Part shown: positions 1-6,882 of the stretch, in pieces
Numbering within the stretch: position 1 is the first letter of the stretch
Layout: every line of letters begins with the position of its first letter
Origin: Xenococcus sp. MO_188.B8
GTDB lineage: Bacteria > Cyanobacteriota > Cyanobacteriia > Cyanobacteriales > Xenococcaceae
Assembly: GCA_030065615.1 (NCBI GenBank)
Contig: JASJDR010000087.1
Location: 1 to 33,001, forward strand
Length of the DNA: 33,001 bases
Reading direction: 5' to 3'
The notes under the pieces: generated by a model
Databases searched by the model: none
Seen by the model: the letters and a program-made list of their open reading frames with translations, nothing else
What the model was told of the DNA's origin: nothing
Translations under genes and position numbers: made by a program

Positions 1-76
1 CGCCAAAGTAGTCTAACACGAACTAATATCCCAAGTACCTCATTCGAGGGAAATCGTCTGATTTCTACCCAAAGTA

Positions 77-484
77 TTAGTGTTGTTTAGAAGCCAGCAC
101 GCCTTTAGGCTGCTGGAGTGTCACATCCTCCAGACTTTGACTGACACGACGAGCGATCGCAAGTAAAATATCGCTGATATCAATATCACCCATATCTAAG
201 TCTTCATCAGACTCAAAATAGATTACGTGAAAATCTTCGTCTTCCAGCTCTTTTTTCAGATAGAGTAACTCAGTAGATTTGCCACAACCTACATGACCAG
301 TAAATAGATTACAAGTAAACTCGTCCTCATCCGCCCAAAGAATACTATTTTTTAGTTCTTCAATCATCTGACCTCCTCGAACGGAGGAAAAATCTATATA
401 AAACTTCTGATCTTCAGGTTTGCTTATATCCAGGGTTTTACTAGGATTGGTTGCTCGATAAAATTGTTTGATATCCAAGTTCAT
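77..484 (-). pseudogene. Truncated P-loop ATPase (N-terminal part only)
   Basis: This 135-residue product matches the N-terminal part of a cyanobacterial P-loop ATPase family that I recall as several hundred residues long. A Walker A motif GHVGCGKST is visible at about residues 63-71, after the family-like stretch FYIDFSSVRGGQMIEELK. The acidic stretch ESDEDLDMGDIDISDILLAI follows. No Walker B or later ATPase region is present. Reading ends with the off-pattern tail GVLASKQH and a TAA at 77-79, so a domain able to hydrolyse ATP is unlikely to be complete. The start is ATG at 482-484, with no clear Shine-Dalgarno sequence. The other side of the stop (1-76) does not resume the family in any frame I read. 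The role of the intact family is not known to me. The truncation is seen directly; pseudogene status is inferred. Confidence 0.65.
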
Positions 485-601
485 AATATGTTTAAATCAT
501 TATTTACAAGCACAGTCGGTGTTGCAGAATTAAGATATAAATCTATTTTTTTATCTATTTAATGCCCCCTAAATTCCCACCTCTCCCTAACCCTCTGTCT
601 T

Positions 602-734
602 GGTGCGCGTTCCCTTGCGCCTGTCGTCGGCGCGGGGTCGCACCGCTCCTACTAGGAGAGGGAACATATTGTCTCCCACCTCTCCAAACCTCTCCTGAAA
701 GGAGAGGCTCAACTGATGTCCCCCTGTAGGGGGA
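602..734. repeat. Mosaic of GC-rich hairpin repeats
   Basis: Four hairpins sit in tandem in a GC-rich patch within AT-rich spacer. The first (602-644) has outer arms GGTGCG/CGCACC and inner arms GCGCC/GGCGC. The second (646-658) is CTCCTA/TAGGAG around one base. The third (689-707) is CCTCTCC/GGAGAGG with loop TGAAA. The fourth (719-734) is TCCCCC/GGGGGA with loop TGTA. G/C runs flank the whole (about 563-772). The first hairpin recurs in reverse orientation at 26364-26406. Short open frames across 555-787 come from the repeats and are not credible genes. This explains the 323-bp gap between the ATPase fragment and the methyltransferase. Confidence 0.75.
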
Positions 735-807
735 CTTATAGGGGGTGGGGAGATTAAGAGGGGTCGGGGGGCGCAATCATGTTTCAAATCAGCAACGCCG
801 CACAGTC

Positions 808-1470
808 TTACAACTTTAATGCCAAAGTTAAACCGTCAGCAATCGGAATTAAACTAATTTTTACTCTGGGATCTTGATATAACTTTTGATTAAATTCTCG
901 AATAGAAATAGTTCTTTTATCACTATAGCTAGGATCGGCTACTCTTCCTGACCACAATACATTGTCGATCGCGATTAAACCCCCAGGACGAACTAACTGT
1001 AAACATTTTTCGTAATAATTATCGTAATTTCTTTTATCCGCATCAATAAAAGCAAAATCAAAACTATTTGCTTGTCCTTGGGCTATTAATTTATCTAAAG
1101 TTTCTAATGCAGGAGCTAGATGCAAATCAATTTTCTGAGATACTCCAGCTTCCTGCCAATAACGAGACGCGATCGCGGTACAATTTTCATCACGATCACA
1201 AGCAACAATTCTGCCATCTTCAGGCATAGCTAAAGCTACAACCAGCGAACTATAGCCCGTAAAAACTCCTATATCTAAAGTCTTTTTCGCCCCTAGTAAC
1301 TGAACGAGTAATGACATCAACTGCCCTTGTTCTGGGGCTATTTGCATTACAGCCCCAGGAAGTTTAGCCGTTTCTTCTCTAAGCTTTACTAAAACTTCTG
1401 ATTCTTGTACTGAGATAGATTGTATATAACTAGATAGACTCTCACTCAGTCCTAAAGTTTTATGCGACAT
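808..1470 (-). CDS. Class I SAM-dependent O-methyltransferase (catechol/caffeoyl-CoA OMT type)
   Basis: The protein has 220 residues, the usual size for the cation-dependent O-methyltransferase family (caffeoyl-CoA/catechol type), which moves the methyl group of S-adenosylmethionine onto a hydroxyl of a phenolic substrate. The SAM-binding glycine motif is DIGVFTGYSS at residues 66-75. FIDADKRNY (141-149) and AIDNVLWSG (167-175) carry the expected metal-binding Asp143, Asp169 and Asn170. The start is ATG at 1468-1470 without an obvious ribosome binding site. It lies 32 bp downstream of sufE on the same strand, so co-transcription is likely. It resembles the soluble cyanobacterial OMT of which Synechocystis Slr0095 is the known example. 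The natural substrate is unknown, and no secondary-metabolite genes surround it. Confidence 0.9.
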   Translation of the reverse strand: MSHKTLGLSESLSSYIQSISVQESEVLVKLREETAKLPGAVMQIAPEQGQLMSLLVQLLGAKKTLDIGVFTGYSSLVVALAMPEDGRIVACDRDENCTAIASRYWQEAGVSQKIDLHLAPALETLDKLIAQGQANSFDFAFIDADKRNYDNYYEKCLQLVRPGGLIAIDNVLWSGRVADPSYSDKRTISIREFNQKLYQDPRVKISLIPIADGLTLALKL

Positions 1471-1502
1471 TTTAGAAACAATTAACTATTAATTTAGATA
1501 AT

Positions 1503-1928
1503 TTAGATAAGTTCGGCTGCCTTTTTTTTCATCAACTGGAAAATATTGTAAAAACCATTAGCCCGAGAAGGAGTCAGACTAACTTGCAATCCTGTTTCTT
1601 CGATAAAGTTAGGCTGTACTTTGATAATTTCTTCTGGTGGCAAACCATTTAACCCTTCAATTAAAAAGGCAACCAATCCTTTGACTAACTGAGCATCAGA
1701 ATCTCCTTGATATAAAATCTTGCCATCTTCTTTGATGGCGGTAATATAAACTTGCGAAACACAGCCATGAACTTTATTTTCCGCCACTTTATTTTCTTCT
1801 GGCATTACTGGTAATTTTTTTCCATACCAGAGTAATTGCTCATATTTTTGTTTGGGATTAGAACGACGTTTAAAGCGCTCAACAATTTTAGCTAATTTTG
1901 CGGGAAAAACTGTTTGGGAAGAAGACAT
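1503..1928 (-). CDS. sufE: SufE-type cysteine desulfuration protein
   Basis: SufE accepts persulfide sulfur from the SufS cysteine desulfurase and passes it to the SUF iron-sulfur cluster assembly complex in the cytoplasm. The conserved active-site cysteine is in the motif VHGCVSQV (Cys56). The body shows the typical YEQLLWYGKKLP helix and the C-terminal PSRANGFYNIFQLMKKKA segment. Length is 141 residues, normal for the family. I placed the start at ATG 1926-1928 (MSSSQTVFPA). The open frame extends 13 codons upstream with a hydrophobic sequence unlike SufE, so that extension is probably untranslated. No sufBCDS genes are in the window. The O-methyltransferase gene follows after 32 bp. Confidence 0.92.
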   Translation of the reverse strand: MSSSQTVFPAKLAKIVERFKRRSNPKQKYEQLLWYGKKLPVMPEENKVAENKVHGCVSQVYITAIKEDGKILYQGDSDAQLVKGLVAFLIEGLNGLPPEEIIKVQPNFIEETGLQVSLTPSRANGFYNIFQLMKKKAAELI

Positions 1929-2090
1929 AGTCAAATTAAATAGTAAACAATAAGTAATGAACAGCAAACCTCTGAAAATTCAGAAGATTTTGGTTTTCCC
2001 GATCTAGATTCGGTATATTTCTCTAATATTAATGTACCAAATTGTTTAGAGCTCAAGTTTGCGTTCAACAGAGCAGACATCGCAACTATC

Positions 2091-2129
2091 AAAAAAAATT
2101 GTAGAGACGCAACAGACTACATCTCTACA
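2091..2129 (-). terminator. Rho-independent-type terminator
   Basis: Read on the minus strand, TGTAGAGA and TCTCTACA form an 8-bp stem around a 14-nt loop (2100-2129), followed by ATTTTTTTT (2091-2099). It lies about 100 bp past the stop of the minus-strand membrane-protein gene at 2236-2607 and before sufE, so it fits as that gene's transcription terminator. The arm TGTAGAGA is also a common cyanobacterial repeat motif, so it may have begun as a repeat. Confidence 0.65.
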
Positions 2130-2235
2130 TTAATTAATAATTTATCTTTTTATTCAACCAACTCAATTCAATAATGAATTAAATAGCAAAAGGAAATCTT
2201 GGGCATAAACAGCCAAGAATTAACAAAATATTATT

Positions 2236-2607
2236 TTAATGAATTGCACAAGTTAGAGGGCAAGAAGCATAGACCGGTTCATTTACAGAACTATCTTGTC
2301 CATGTAACCAATGTAACCAACTTACTTCTTGAGGATGAATACCCCTTGCAGTTAAAATTGCTGCCCCGATAAAAACTATCAATAAATTCAATGCCACAAT
2401 ACTACTTACTACTAGTAAAACGGCACTAGATGGCAGTAGCGCTTGTAATACAATTGTTGCCAAAATACCTACTGTTGCTAATATTACTTGTATTGGAAAA
2501 CCAACTACCAATAAGCAAACAGCTAAGGTAAAACTCCATAGCAAAAAGCTTTTAGTTAAAGCTACATAAATATTCTTTTTCCAGGTATTGTTTTGAACTA
2601 ATTGCAT
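2236..2607 (-). CDS. Small hypothetical membrane protein
   Basis: I do not recognise a named family. The product has 123 residues. A short basic N-terminus (MQLVQNNTWKKN) is followed by three hydrophobic stretches at about residues 15-37, 40-58 and 61-86, consistent with two or three membrane spans. A polar tail (TARGIHPQEVSWLHWLHGQD) ends in YASCPLTCAIH, with two cysteines and a histidine close together. The start is ATG 2605-2607. No good Shine-Dalgarno sequence is visible, which is common in cyanobacteria. It is probably monocistronic: a terminator hairpin follows, and the divergent pilT-like gene is 460 bp upstream. Composition and hydrophobic pattern argue that it is real. Confidence 0.65.
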   Translation of the reverse strand: MQLVQNNTWKKNIYVALTKSFLLWSFTLAVCLLVVGFPIQVILATVGILATIVLQALLPSSAVLLVVSSIVALNLLIVFIGAAILTARGIHPQEVSWLHWLHGQDSSVNEPVYASCPLTCAIH

Positions 2608-3067
2608 ATTCTTGTAAGGATTTTCGACGACAACAACAACTAAAGAAGCATTTTCTGAGTGTAATTACCCAGTGCTCTTGATAAAAATAAGTATAGGGAA
2701 AAAATTCCTGACGTTGCAACTTTTAAATATTTTTTAACATTTCTTTTTTTGTCAATAAATGACCATAAATATGTTTTAAGCCGCGATCCCTATGTATTTT
2801 TAGCTGATTTGCTGCAAAAAAAACATTATTTATTTTGGCCCTATCCGTAACATAAGTTTAAGTTTTTCCAGTTTACTTTTCTCGATCTGTAACTTTTAAG
2901 TATAAATACCTAAGTGATTATATTGAAAATAATTAATTACGAGATTAATTGCCCAGCAGTTATCTCGCTTAATTAACACTAGAATTTTGCCATTTTGTTG
3001 GACAAGGTGATTTTTTGGGGAATGCTAAATCTAAGAACAGATAAAAATTTTAAAGCGAAAATAAAGT
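2608..3067. other. Divergent intergenic region, no gene seen
   Basis: This 460-bp AT-rich spacer separates the start of the minus-strand membrane protein from the start of the pilT-like gene. It must hold both promoters. I see no coding remnant, RNA gene or strong hairpin, and cannot assign a -10 box with confidence. Confidence 0.5.
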
Positions 3068-4261
3068 ATGACCAACGGACTAGGCAATCCTCTACCCCCA
3101 CCCCCACCCCCACCACCTTCATTCAGCAAAAATGACTCTAAAAATACAGCTAAAACCAAAACTTCAAAACAAGATTCTCGTATTCATAAACGTTCGGCTG
3201 GTCAACCAAGTTTAGAATATATTATTCGTAATGCCTACGAAGCAGGATATTCAGATATTCATTTGGGAGTTGGAGAAGTGCCGCGAATGCGCGATCGTGG
3301 AGAGATGGCTTTAACGGACTATCCTAAAACTGATCGCAAAACTTTTATGAGTTGGGTGCATGAGGTTCTTTCCGAAGAAGAAGTCCACACCTTTGAAACC
3401 AAACTCGAATATGACGGGGCAACTCAATATGATTTTGCCCGGGTCAGGATTAATATCTTTGATACTCTCAACGGTCCAGCGCTGGTGATGCGTTTAATCC
3501 CGTTGAAAATTCTGACCTTGGATCAACTGAATTTACCTCCTGTTTTTAGAGATATTTCTGACTACCATAAAGGTTTAATTTTGGTTACGGGGCCTACGGG
3601 TTCTGGTAAGTCTACTACTATGGCGGCGATGGTAGACTATATCAACACCGAACATGCTAAGCATATTATAACGATTGAAGATCCTATTGAATTCGTGCAC
3701 CAAAGCCGTCGTTCTTTGATTAAACAAAGGGAAGTCGGGATCAATACTCTCAAGTTTGATAATGCCCTCAAAGCTGCTTTAAGGGAAGATCCAGACATCA
3801 TTCTAGTCGGAGAAATGCGCGATCGCGAAACGGTGAATACAGCTCTTAAAGCTGCACAAACAGGTCACTTGGTAATGGGAACCTTGCATACCAATAGTGC
3901 AATTAAAACTATTGAGAGGATTTTGACCCTCTATTCGGCAGAAGAGCAAGATGCCATGCGAGTTGCGATCTCAGAATCTTTAGTCTCGGTAATCTCTCAA
4001 GGATTATGTCGGACAACTGATGGCAAAAGAGCTGCCTATCACGACATTTTGGTCAACACCGAAACCATGAAAGACTATATCAAAGGTTCTAAATATGAGG
4101 AAATGCATAATTTGATGGAACAAGGAGAATATGATGGCATGATCACCACCAATCAATCTCTCTTTGAACTTTATGAGGACGGGAGAATTTCTGAAGAAAC
4201 AGCTTTAGAATGTTCTCCTGCTCCTAATGAAATGGCAATGATGTTGAGAGGAAGAATCTAG
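3068..4261 (+). CDS. pilT: PilT-family type IV pilus retraction ATPase (PilT2-like)
   Basis: Cytoplasmic hexameric ATPases of this family drive type IV pilus retraction, and in cyanobacteria they serve twitching motility and phototaxis. The 397-residue protein shows Walker A GPTGSGKST (175-183), an acidic box around TIEDPIEFV (202-210), Walker B DIILVGEMRD (243-252) and the His box TGHLVMGTLHT (266-274). Residues 10-17 are eight consecutive prolines, followed by a Ser/Lys-rich linker to about residue 45, in front of the usual PilT N-domain. The classic PilT signature AIRNLIRE is not present; the equivalent region reads TMKDYIKGSKYEEMHNLM. A proline-rich N-terminus, and standing alone rather than beside pilB and pilC, fit the cyanobacterial PilT2 paralogue better than PilT1. 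That assignment is inference. The start ATG follows AAAATAAAGT, with a weak ribosome binding site. Confidence 0.9.
   Translation: MTNGLGNPLPPPPPPPPSFSKNDSKNTAKTKTSKQDSRIHKRSAGQPSLEYIIRNAYEAGYSDIHLGVGEVPRMRDRGEMALTDYPKTDRKTFMSWVHEVLSEEEVHTFETKLEYDGATQYDFARVRINIFDTLNGPALVMRLIPLKILTLDQLNLPPVFRDISDYHKGLILVTGPTGSGKSTTMAAMVDYINTEHAKHIITIEDPIEFVHQSRRSLIKQREVGINTLKFDNALKAALREDPDIILVGEMRDRETVNTALKAAQTGHLVMGTLHTNSAIKTIERILTLYSAEEQDAMRVAISESLVSVISQGLCRTTDGKRAAYHDILVNTETMKDYIKGSKYEEMHNLMEQGEYDGMITTNQSLFELYEDGRISEETALECSPAPNEMAMMLRGRI
3095..3112 (+). repeat. CCCCCA hexanucleotide repeat inside the pilT-like gene
   Basis: Three perfect tandem copies of CCCCCA encode Pro-Pro pairs within an eight-proline run (codons 10-17). 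Gain or loss of a unit would keep the frame and change the run by two prolines. Confidence 0.9.
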
Positions 4262-4276
4262 AGCGTCGATTCAATA

Positions 4277-4705
4277 TTAATAATGGGGTCTGATACCGTA
4301 GTTACGATAGTGCCAATAATCTTTTAAGATGCGATCGTGATCGAAGCAAAGATTGGTGGGGATTTCCCATTGCTGGAAGATGGCAAGACTTTTAGCATCA
4401 TCTGCTGCTTGGGGCTGCCCTTTTGCGATCGCAATAAATGCGATCGCAATGGTATGTTGTCGAGCATCGCGATTAGGATCGGAATAGGTGTGGAACTGTT
4501 CAACCAATTCCACATCTAAACTGACTTCTTCCTTGGCTTCGCGAATCGCAGCTTGTTCTGCCGATTCCCCATAATCGACAAATCCTCCAGGAATCGCCCA
4601 GCCATAGGGAATATTGAGTCTTTCAATTAACACAATCGGTCGATCTCGACGATCTATCAACTCGATAATAATATCCACCGTCGGTGCAGGATTTCGATAA
4701 GCCAC
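4277..4705 (-). CDS. Nudix hydrolase
   Basis: Nudix enzymes hydrolyse nucleoside diphosphates linked to another moiety. The 142-residue protein has a Nudix box at residues 41-63, with Gly41, Glu47 and the catalytic REAKEE helix (55-60) intact. The consensus glycine near the end of the box is serine here (VSL in place of xGU). The flanking GWAIPGG entry and [17 protein letters not shown] segment resemble ADP-ribose pyrophosphatase/NMN-adenylyltransferase-linked Nudix proteins; the substrate is a guess. The start appears to be GTG at 4703-4705, since no in-frame ATG lies close upstream. The gene converges on the pilT-like gene with only 15 bp between stops. The DUF2854 gene lies 134 bp upstream on the same strand. 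Several GCGATCGC-type sites are in the gene. Confidence 0.88.
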   Translation of the reverse strand: MAYRNPAPTVDIIIELIDRRDRPIVLIERLNIPYGWAIPGGFVDYGESAEQAAIREAKEEVSLDVELVEQFHTYSDPNRDARQHTIAIAFIAIAKGQPQAADDAKSLAIFQQWEIPTNLCFDHDRILKDYWHYRNYGIRPHY

Positions 4706-4781
4706 TTTTAATACTTGGAGTAATTAGGGTGATTTCCAAAAATATTTTTACTAGGTTTTAATTAGATTTATCATTCATTTT

Positions 4782-4807
4782 TAGGGGCGCATCGCAATGC
4801 ACCCCTA
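4782..4807. repeat. TAGGGGCGCA hairpin repeat
   Basis: TAGGGGCGCAT and ATGCACCCCTA form an 11-bp stem with one mismatch around a 4-nt loop. It lies between the Nudix and DUF2854 genes, just past the stop of the latter on the minus strand, and could end transcription, although no T-run follows. A related hairpin is at 6794-6821. Confidence 0.6.
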
Positions 4808-4839
4808 TATTAATTAGGATTTTCTTTACCAGAAATCAC

Positions 4840-5394
4840 CTAGGTTGGGGCAATTTCCTTAATCAAAGCTAAATCAATACTATTGTCTTCTGGTTGAGTA
4901 ATTTCTGCTTTGATATTAGGGCCAAAAAACTTTTCAATTTTAGTTTGTTTTTGTTGCCACTGCTCGAATGAAATCAAAGGAGAGTAAAATTCTAACACTA
5001 GAGTATAAGCACCATTAGTAGATTTTTCATGTAAACCAATAAGTTCTGGTCTTTCATCATCTGTGGGACTCAAGCCAATCCTAGCCAAGGATTCATCAAG
5101 ATGGGCTTCTTGTCCATAACGATAGCGAGTAACATCAAGACGTAGTTGATTTTGAGTAGGAGTTGCTTCTGCTTCTCGTAAAGCAATCACTTCTGAAGAA
5201 GTAGCCTGAGTATAGGGGATTGGTTTTAATTCTGCAGCTTTCAACGCAAGACCCCCCAGCAATAAAGGAACACCATAAAATAGTCCTGCGAGATTCAAAG
5301 TAGCATAATCCAGGGCATAAGCAACAATGCCTACAACAGTTAAAATACTACCTACCGTTAGTCCCACAAGAGCCAGAGGAATTTTACGCAACAT
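4840..5394 (-). CDS. DUF2854 family membrane protein
   Basis: This 184-residue protein matches, from memory, the DUF2854 family conserved across cyanobacteria and plants; its function is unknown. Two hydrophobic spans at about residues 6-28 and 33-51 form a hairpin in the membrane. A soluble domain follows (about 60-184), with the characteristic LDVTRYRYGQEAHLDESLARIG stretch and ending in acidic residues. The start is ATG 5392-5394. It diverges from the 56-aa gene at 5475 with 80 bp between them, so a shared promoter region is likely. It is followed by a hairpin and then the Nudix gene. Confidence 0.7.
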   Translation of the reverse strand: MLRKIPLALVGLTVGSILTVVGIVAYALDYATLNLAGLFYGVPLLLGGLALKAAELKPIPYTQATSSEVIALREAEATPTQNQLRLDVTRYRYGQEAHLDESLARIGLSPTDDERPELIGLHEKSTNGAYTLVLEFYSPLISFEQWQQKQTKIEKFFGPNIKAEITQPEDNSIDLALIKEIAPT

Positions 5395-5474
5395 AAATTA
5401 AGCTAAAATTTATCTAATTGTATATATTTGTTAATATTACTATTTTTGAGTTCCCCTGAAACTAATTAAGGAAA

Positions 5475-5645
5475 ATGGATAAATCTACAATCAAAGCCCG
5501 AGTTCAAACCATTGCCAGTAAAAGGCAAGTATTAATCGATCTCCTCGAAAATCCCAGTATTGGTACTCTCAGAGTAGATGTTGACCAGGCATTAGAAGAA
5601 TTAGATGAACTCATTGAAGAATGCGAAGAAACTTTTCCTGATTAA
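5475..5645 (+). CDS. Conserved 56-residue cyanobacterial protein
   Basis: A short gene in the spacer between the DUF2854 and VOC-like genes encodes 56 residues, starting MDKSTIKARVQTIASKRQ and ending EECEETFPD. It begins at ATG 5475-5477 behind a good ribosome binding site (AAGGA at 5468-5472) and ends in TAA at 5643-5645. The predicted structure is largely helical, with a strongly acidic C-terminal half (DVDQALEELDELIEE). I recall small proteins of this pattern in many cyanobacteria, but no function is assigned. Composition, ribosome binding site and the clean frame support it as real. Confidence 0.75.
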   Translation: MDKSTIKARVQTIASKRQVLIDLLENPSIGTLRVDVDQALEELDELIEECEETFPD

Positions 5646-5661
5646 ATTCGGTGTTGCTCTT

Positions 5662-5690
5662 ATTGGGACTTAAACAAAATTAAGCCCAAT
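5662..5690 (+). terminator. Possible terminator hairpin after the 56-aa gene
   Basis: ATTGGGACTTAA and TTAAGCCCAAT pair with a single-base bulge around a short A-rich loop, 16 bp past the stop of the 56-aa gene and before the convergent VOC-like gene. No T-run follows, so this is a weak call. Confidence 0.35.
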
Positions 5691-5757
5691 TAACCCCTCA
5701 ACTTCTTTATTGGTTAAAGATTGAGAATTAAATAAACTCCAGAATTATGAGACTTTT

Positions 5758-6504
5758 TTAAAATTTTAATACCATCGGCATTAAAGGTTTTAAATCTAAA
5801 AATCTTTTTTGATTACCATAATCAAAAGTTAGTTCTAACAAAGAATGTTTTCCATACTCAATATCTAAAAGGTTTTGAGCGCCAAGACCGACTAAGGGAA
5901 CAGTTGGAATATGATCACTGATTACCTTGAGTTTGATACGAGTTAATTTTCTCATTCCTAAGCTAGGATGCTTAATCTGTTCTGCGATCGCTAAAGTTCT
6001 ATTTAGTCTATTACGCTGAGCCTCATAATCGGACAAAAAATAGCAAATAGGCTCTTCTGGTTTGGCTAAATTAAGAGGGCAAAAACGCAGCAATGGTTCA
6101 GATATTGGCGCTTCATCTACTGCTATGGATTTAATGGTTGCAGGGACAGAATGCTGATAGTTAGCGGTGGAATATGAAATTCCCAAGCCAAAGGGCGAAG
6201 CTCCTGTTTCGAGCCAATTAACCCGAGCCCGAAAATTAAATTCTGTGTTTATATCAGACTTATCTAAATGGCTTGTTTCCTCAACCCAAAACATCTCTAG
6301 ATAAATATTCTCAAAGAAGATCAGGGTTGAAACTGTTCCTTGTGCTGGATTATTCTGGGGCTCAGTACAGTTAAGTCCCAGTGTCCTCAAAAACGGAACA
6401 AGCTGTCTGCCTAGGGCCGAAAAAGCAAAAATATAATAGATCTGATAGAGTTCTGGGACTGGTTTTTTCGGAAAATGATGAGCAATCGAAAAATTATACT
6501 TCAT
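5758..6504 (-). CDS. VOC/glyoxalase-like domain protein
   Basis: The product has about 248 residues. The pattern NPAQGTVSTLIFFENIYLEM followed by a WVEE segment, and later WLETGASPFGLGISY, resembles glyoxalase-like (VOC superfamily, PF13468-type) proteins, in which a beta-strand bearing YLEL/YLEM supplies a metal or substrate ligand. The C-terminal half (after about 190) has no recognisable motif. Substrate and activity are unknown. The open frame begins upstream with a TTG codon at 6534; I prefer the ATG at 6502-6504 (MKYNFSIAHHF). The gene converges on the 56-aa gene. Family assignment is by motif memory only and is moderate at best. Confidence 0.5.
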   Translation of the reverse strand: MKYNFSIAHHFPKKPVPELYQIYYIFAFSALGRQLVPFLRTLGLNCTEPQNNPAQGTVSTLIFFENIYLEMFWVEETSHLDKSDINTEFNFRARVNWLETGASPFGLGISYSTANYQHSVPATIKSIAVDEAPISEPLLRFCPLNLAKPEEPICYFLSDYEAQRNRLNRTLAIAEQIKHPSLGMRKLTRIKLKVISDHIPTVPLVGLGAQNLLDIEYGKHSLLELTFDYGNQKRFLDLKPLMPMVLKF

Positions 6505-6534
6505 ATGAAATCTCACACATAGAGTTAAAGTCAA

Positions 6535-6882
6535 AATACTATACTTGAATTATTTTTGTATTTCTTATAGGATGAATCGAATCCATCACAGAGCAGGTTG
6601 AAACCTACAAGGTATAAGCTGTAAGCTTTTTCAATATCTTTTAAATTGTATTAAGAACAAAGGAGAAGAACCTTTAAATATAAACGAAGCTAATTCATCC
6701 CCGGCAATATATTTGGAGAAAACTCTATTGGCGATCGCGTAATATAGTAATTTTGAATTCGCCAACAGTATTAATAAAGAACATCCCCTGGGCGTAGGGG
6801 CGCATCGCGCTGCGCTCCTACTAATAAATCCGCTCAAAACCTGGTATCTATATTTCAAGATTTCAAGCAATCACCTCAGTAA
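6535..6882. other. Intergenic spacer containing one repeat hairpin
   Basis: This 348-bp spacer lies between the stop of the SLH porin and the start of the VOC-like gene. A TAGGGGCGCA-type hairpin occupies 6794-6821. A 79-codon open frame on the minus strand (6631-6870) runs through that repeat, lacks protein-like composition and is not called. Nothing else is recognised. Confidence 0.5.
6794..6821. repeat. GTAGGGGCGCA hairpin repeat, second copy
   Basis: GTAGGGGCGCA and TGCGCTCCTAC pair over 11 positions with one G-T wobble and a 6-nt loop. The left arm matches that of the hairpin at 4782-4807. It lies downstream of the porin gene on the minus strand and may act in transcription end formation. 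Confidence 0.6.

Noticed and set aside
1..76. Minus-strand frame open to the left edge, about 24 codons
   Set aside because: Too short and does not continue the ATPase family; could be chance.
555..787. Two overlapping minus-strand open frames of 66-73 codons
   Set aside because: They run through the hairpin repeat mosaic, with Pro/Arg/Gly-rich low-information sequence.
6631..6870. 79-codon minus-strand open frame before the porin stop
   Set aside because: It includes the TAGGGGCGCA hairpin and has no protein-like pattern or ribosome binding site.
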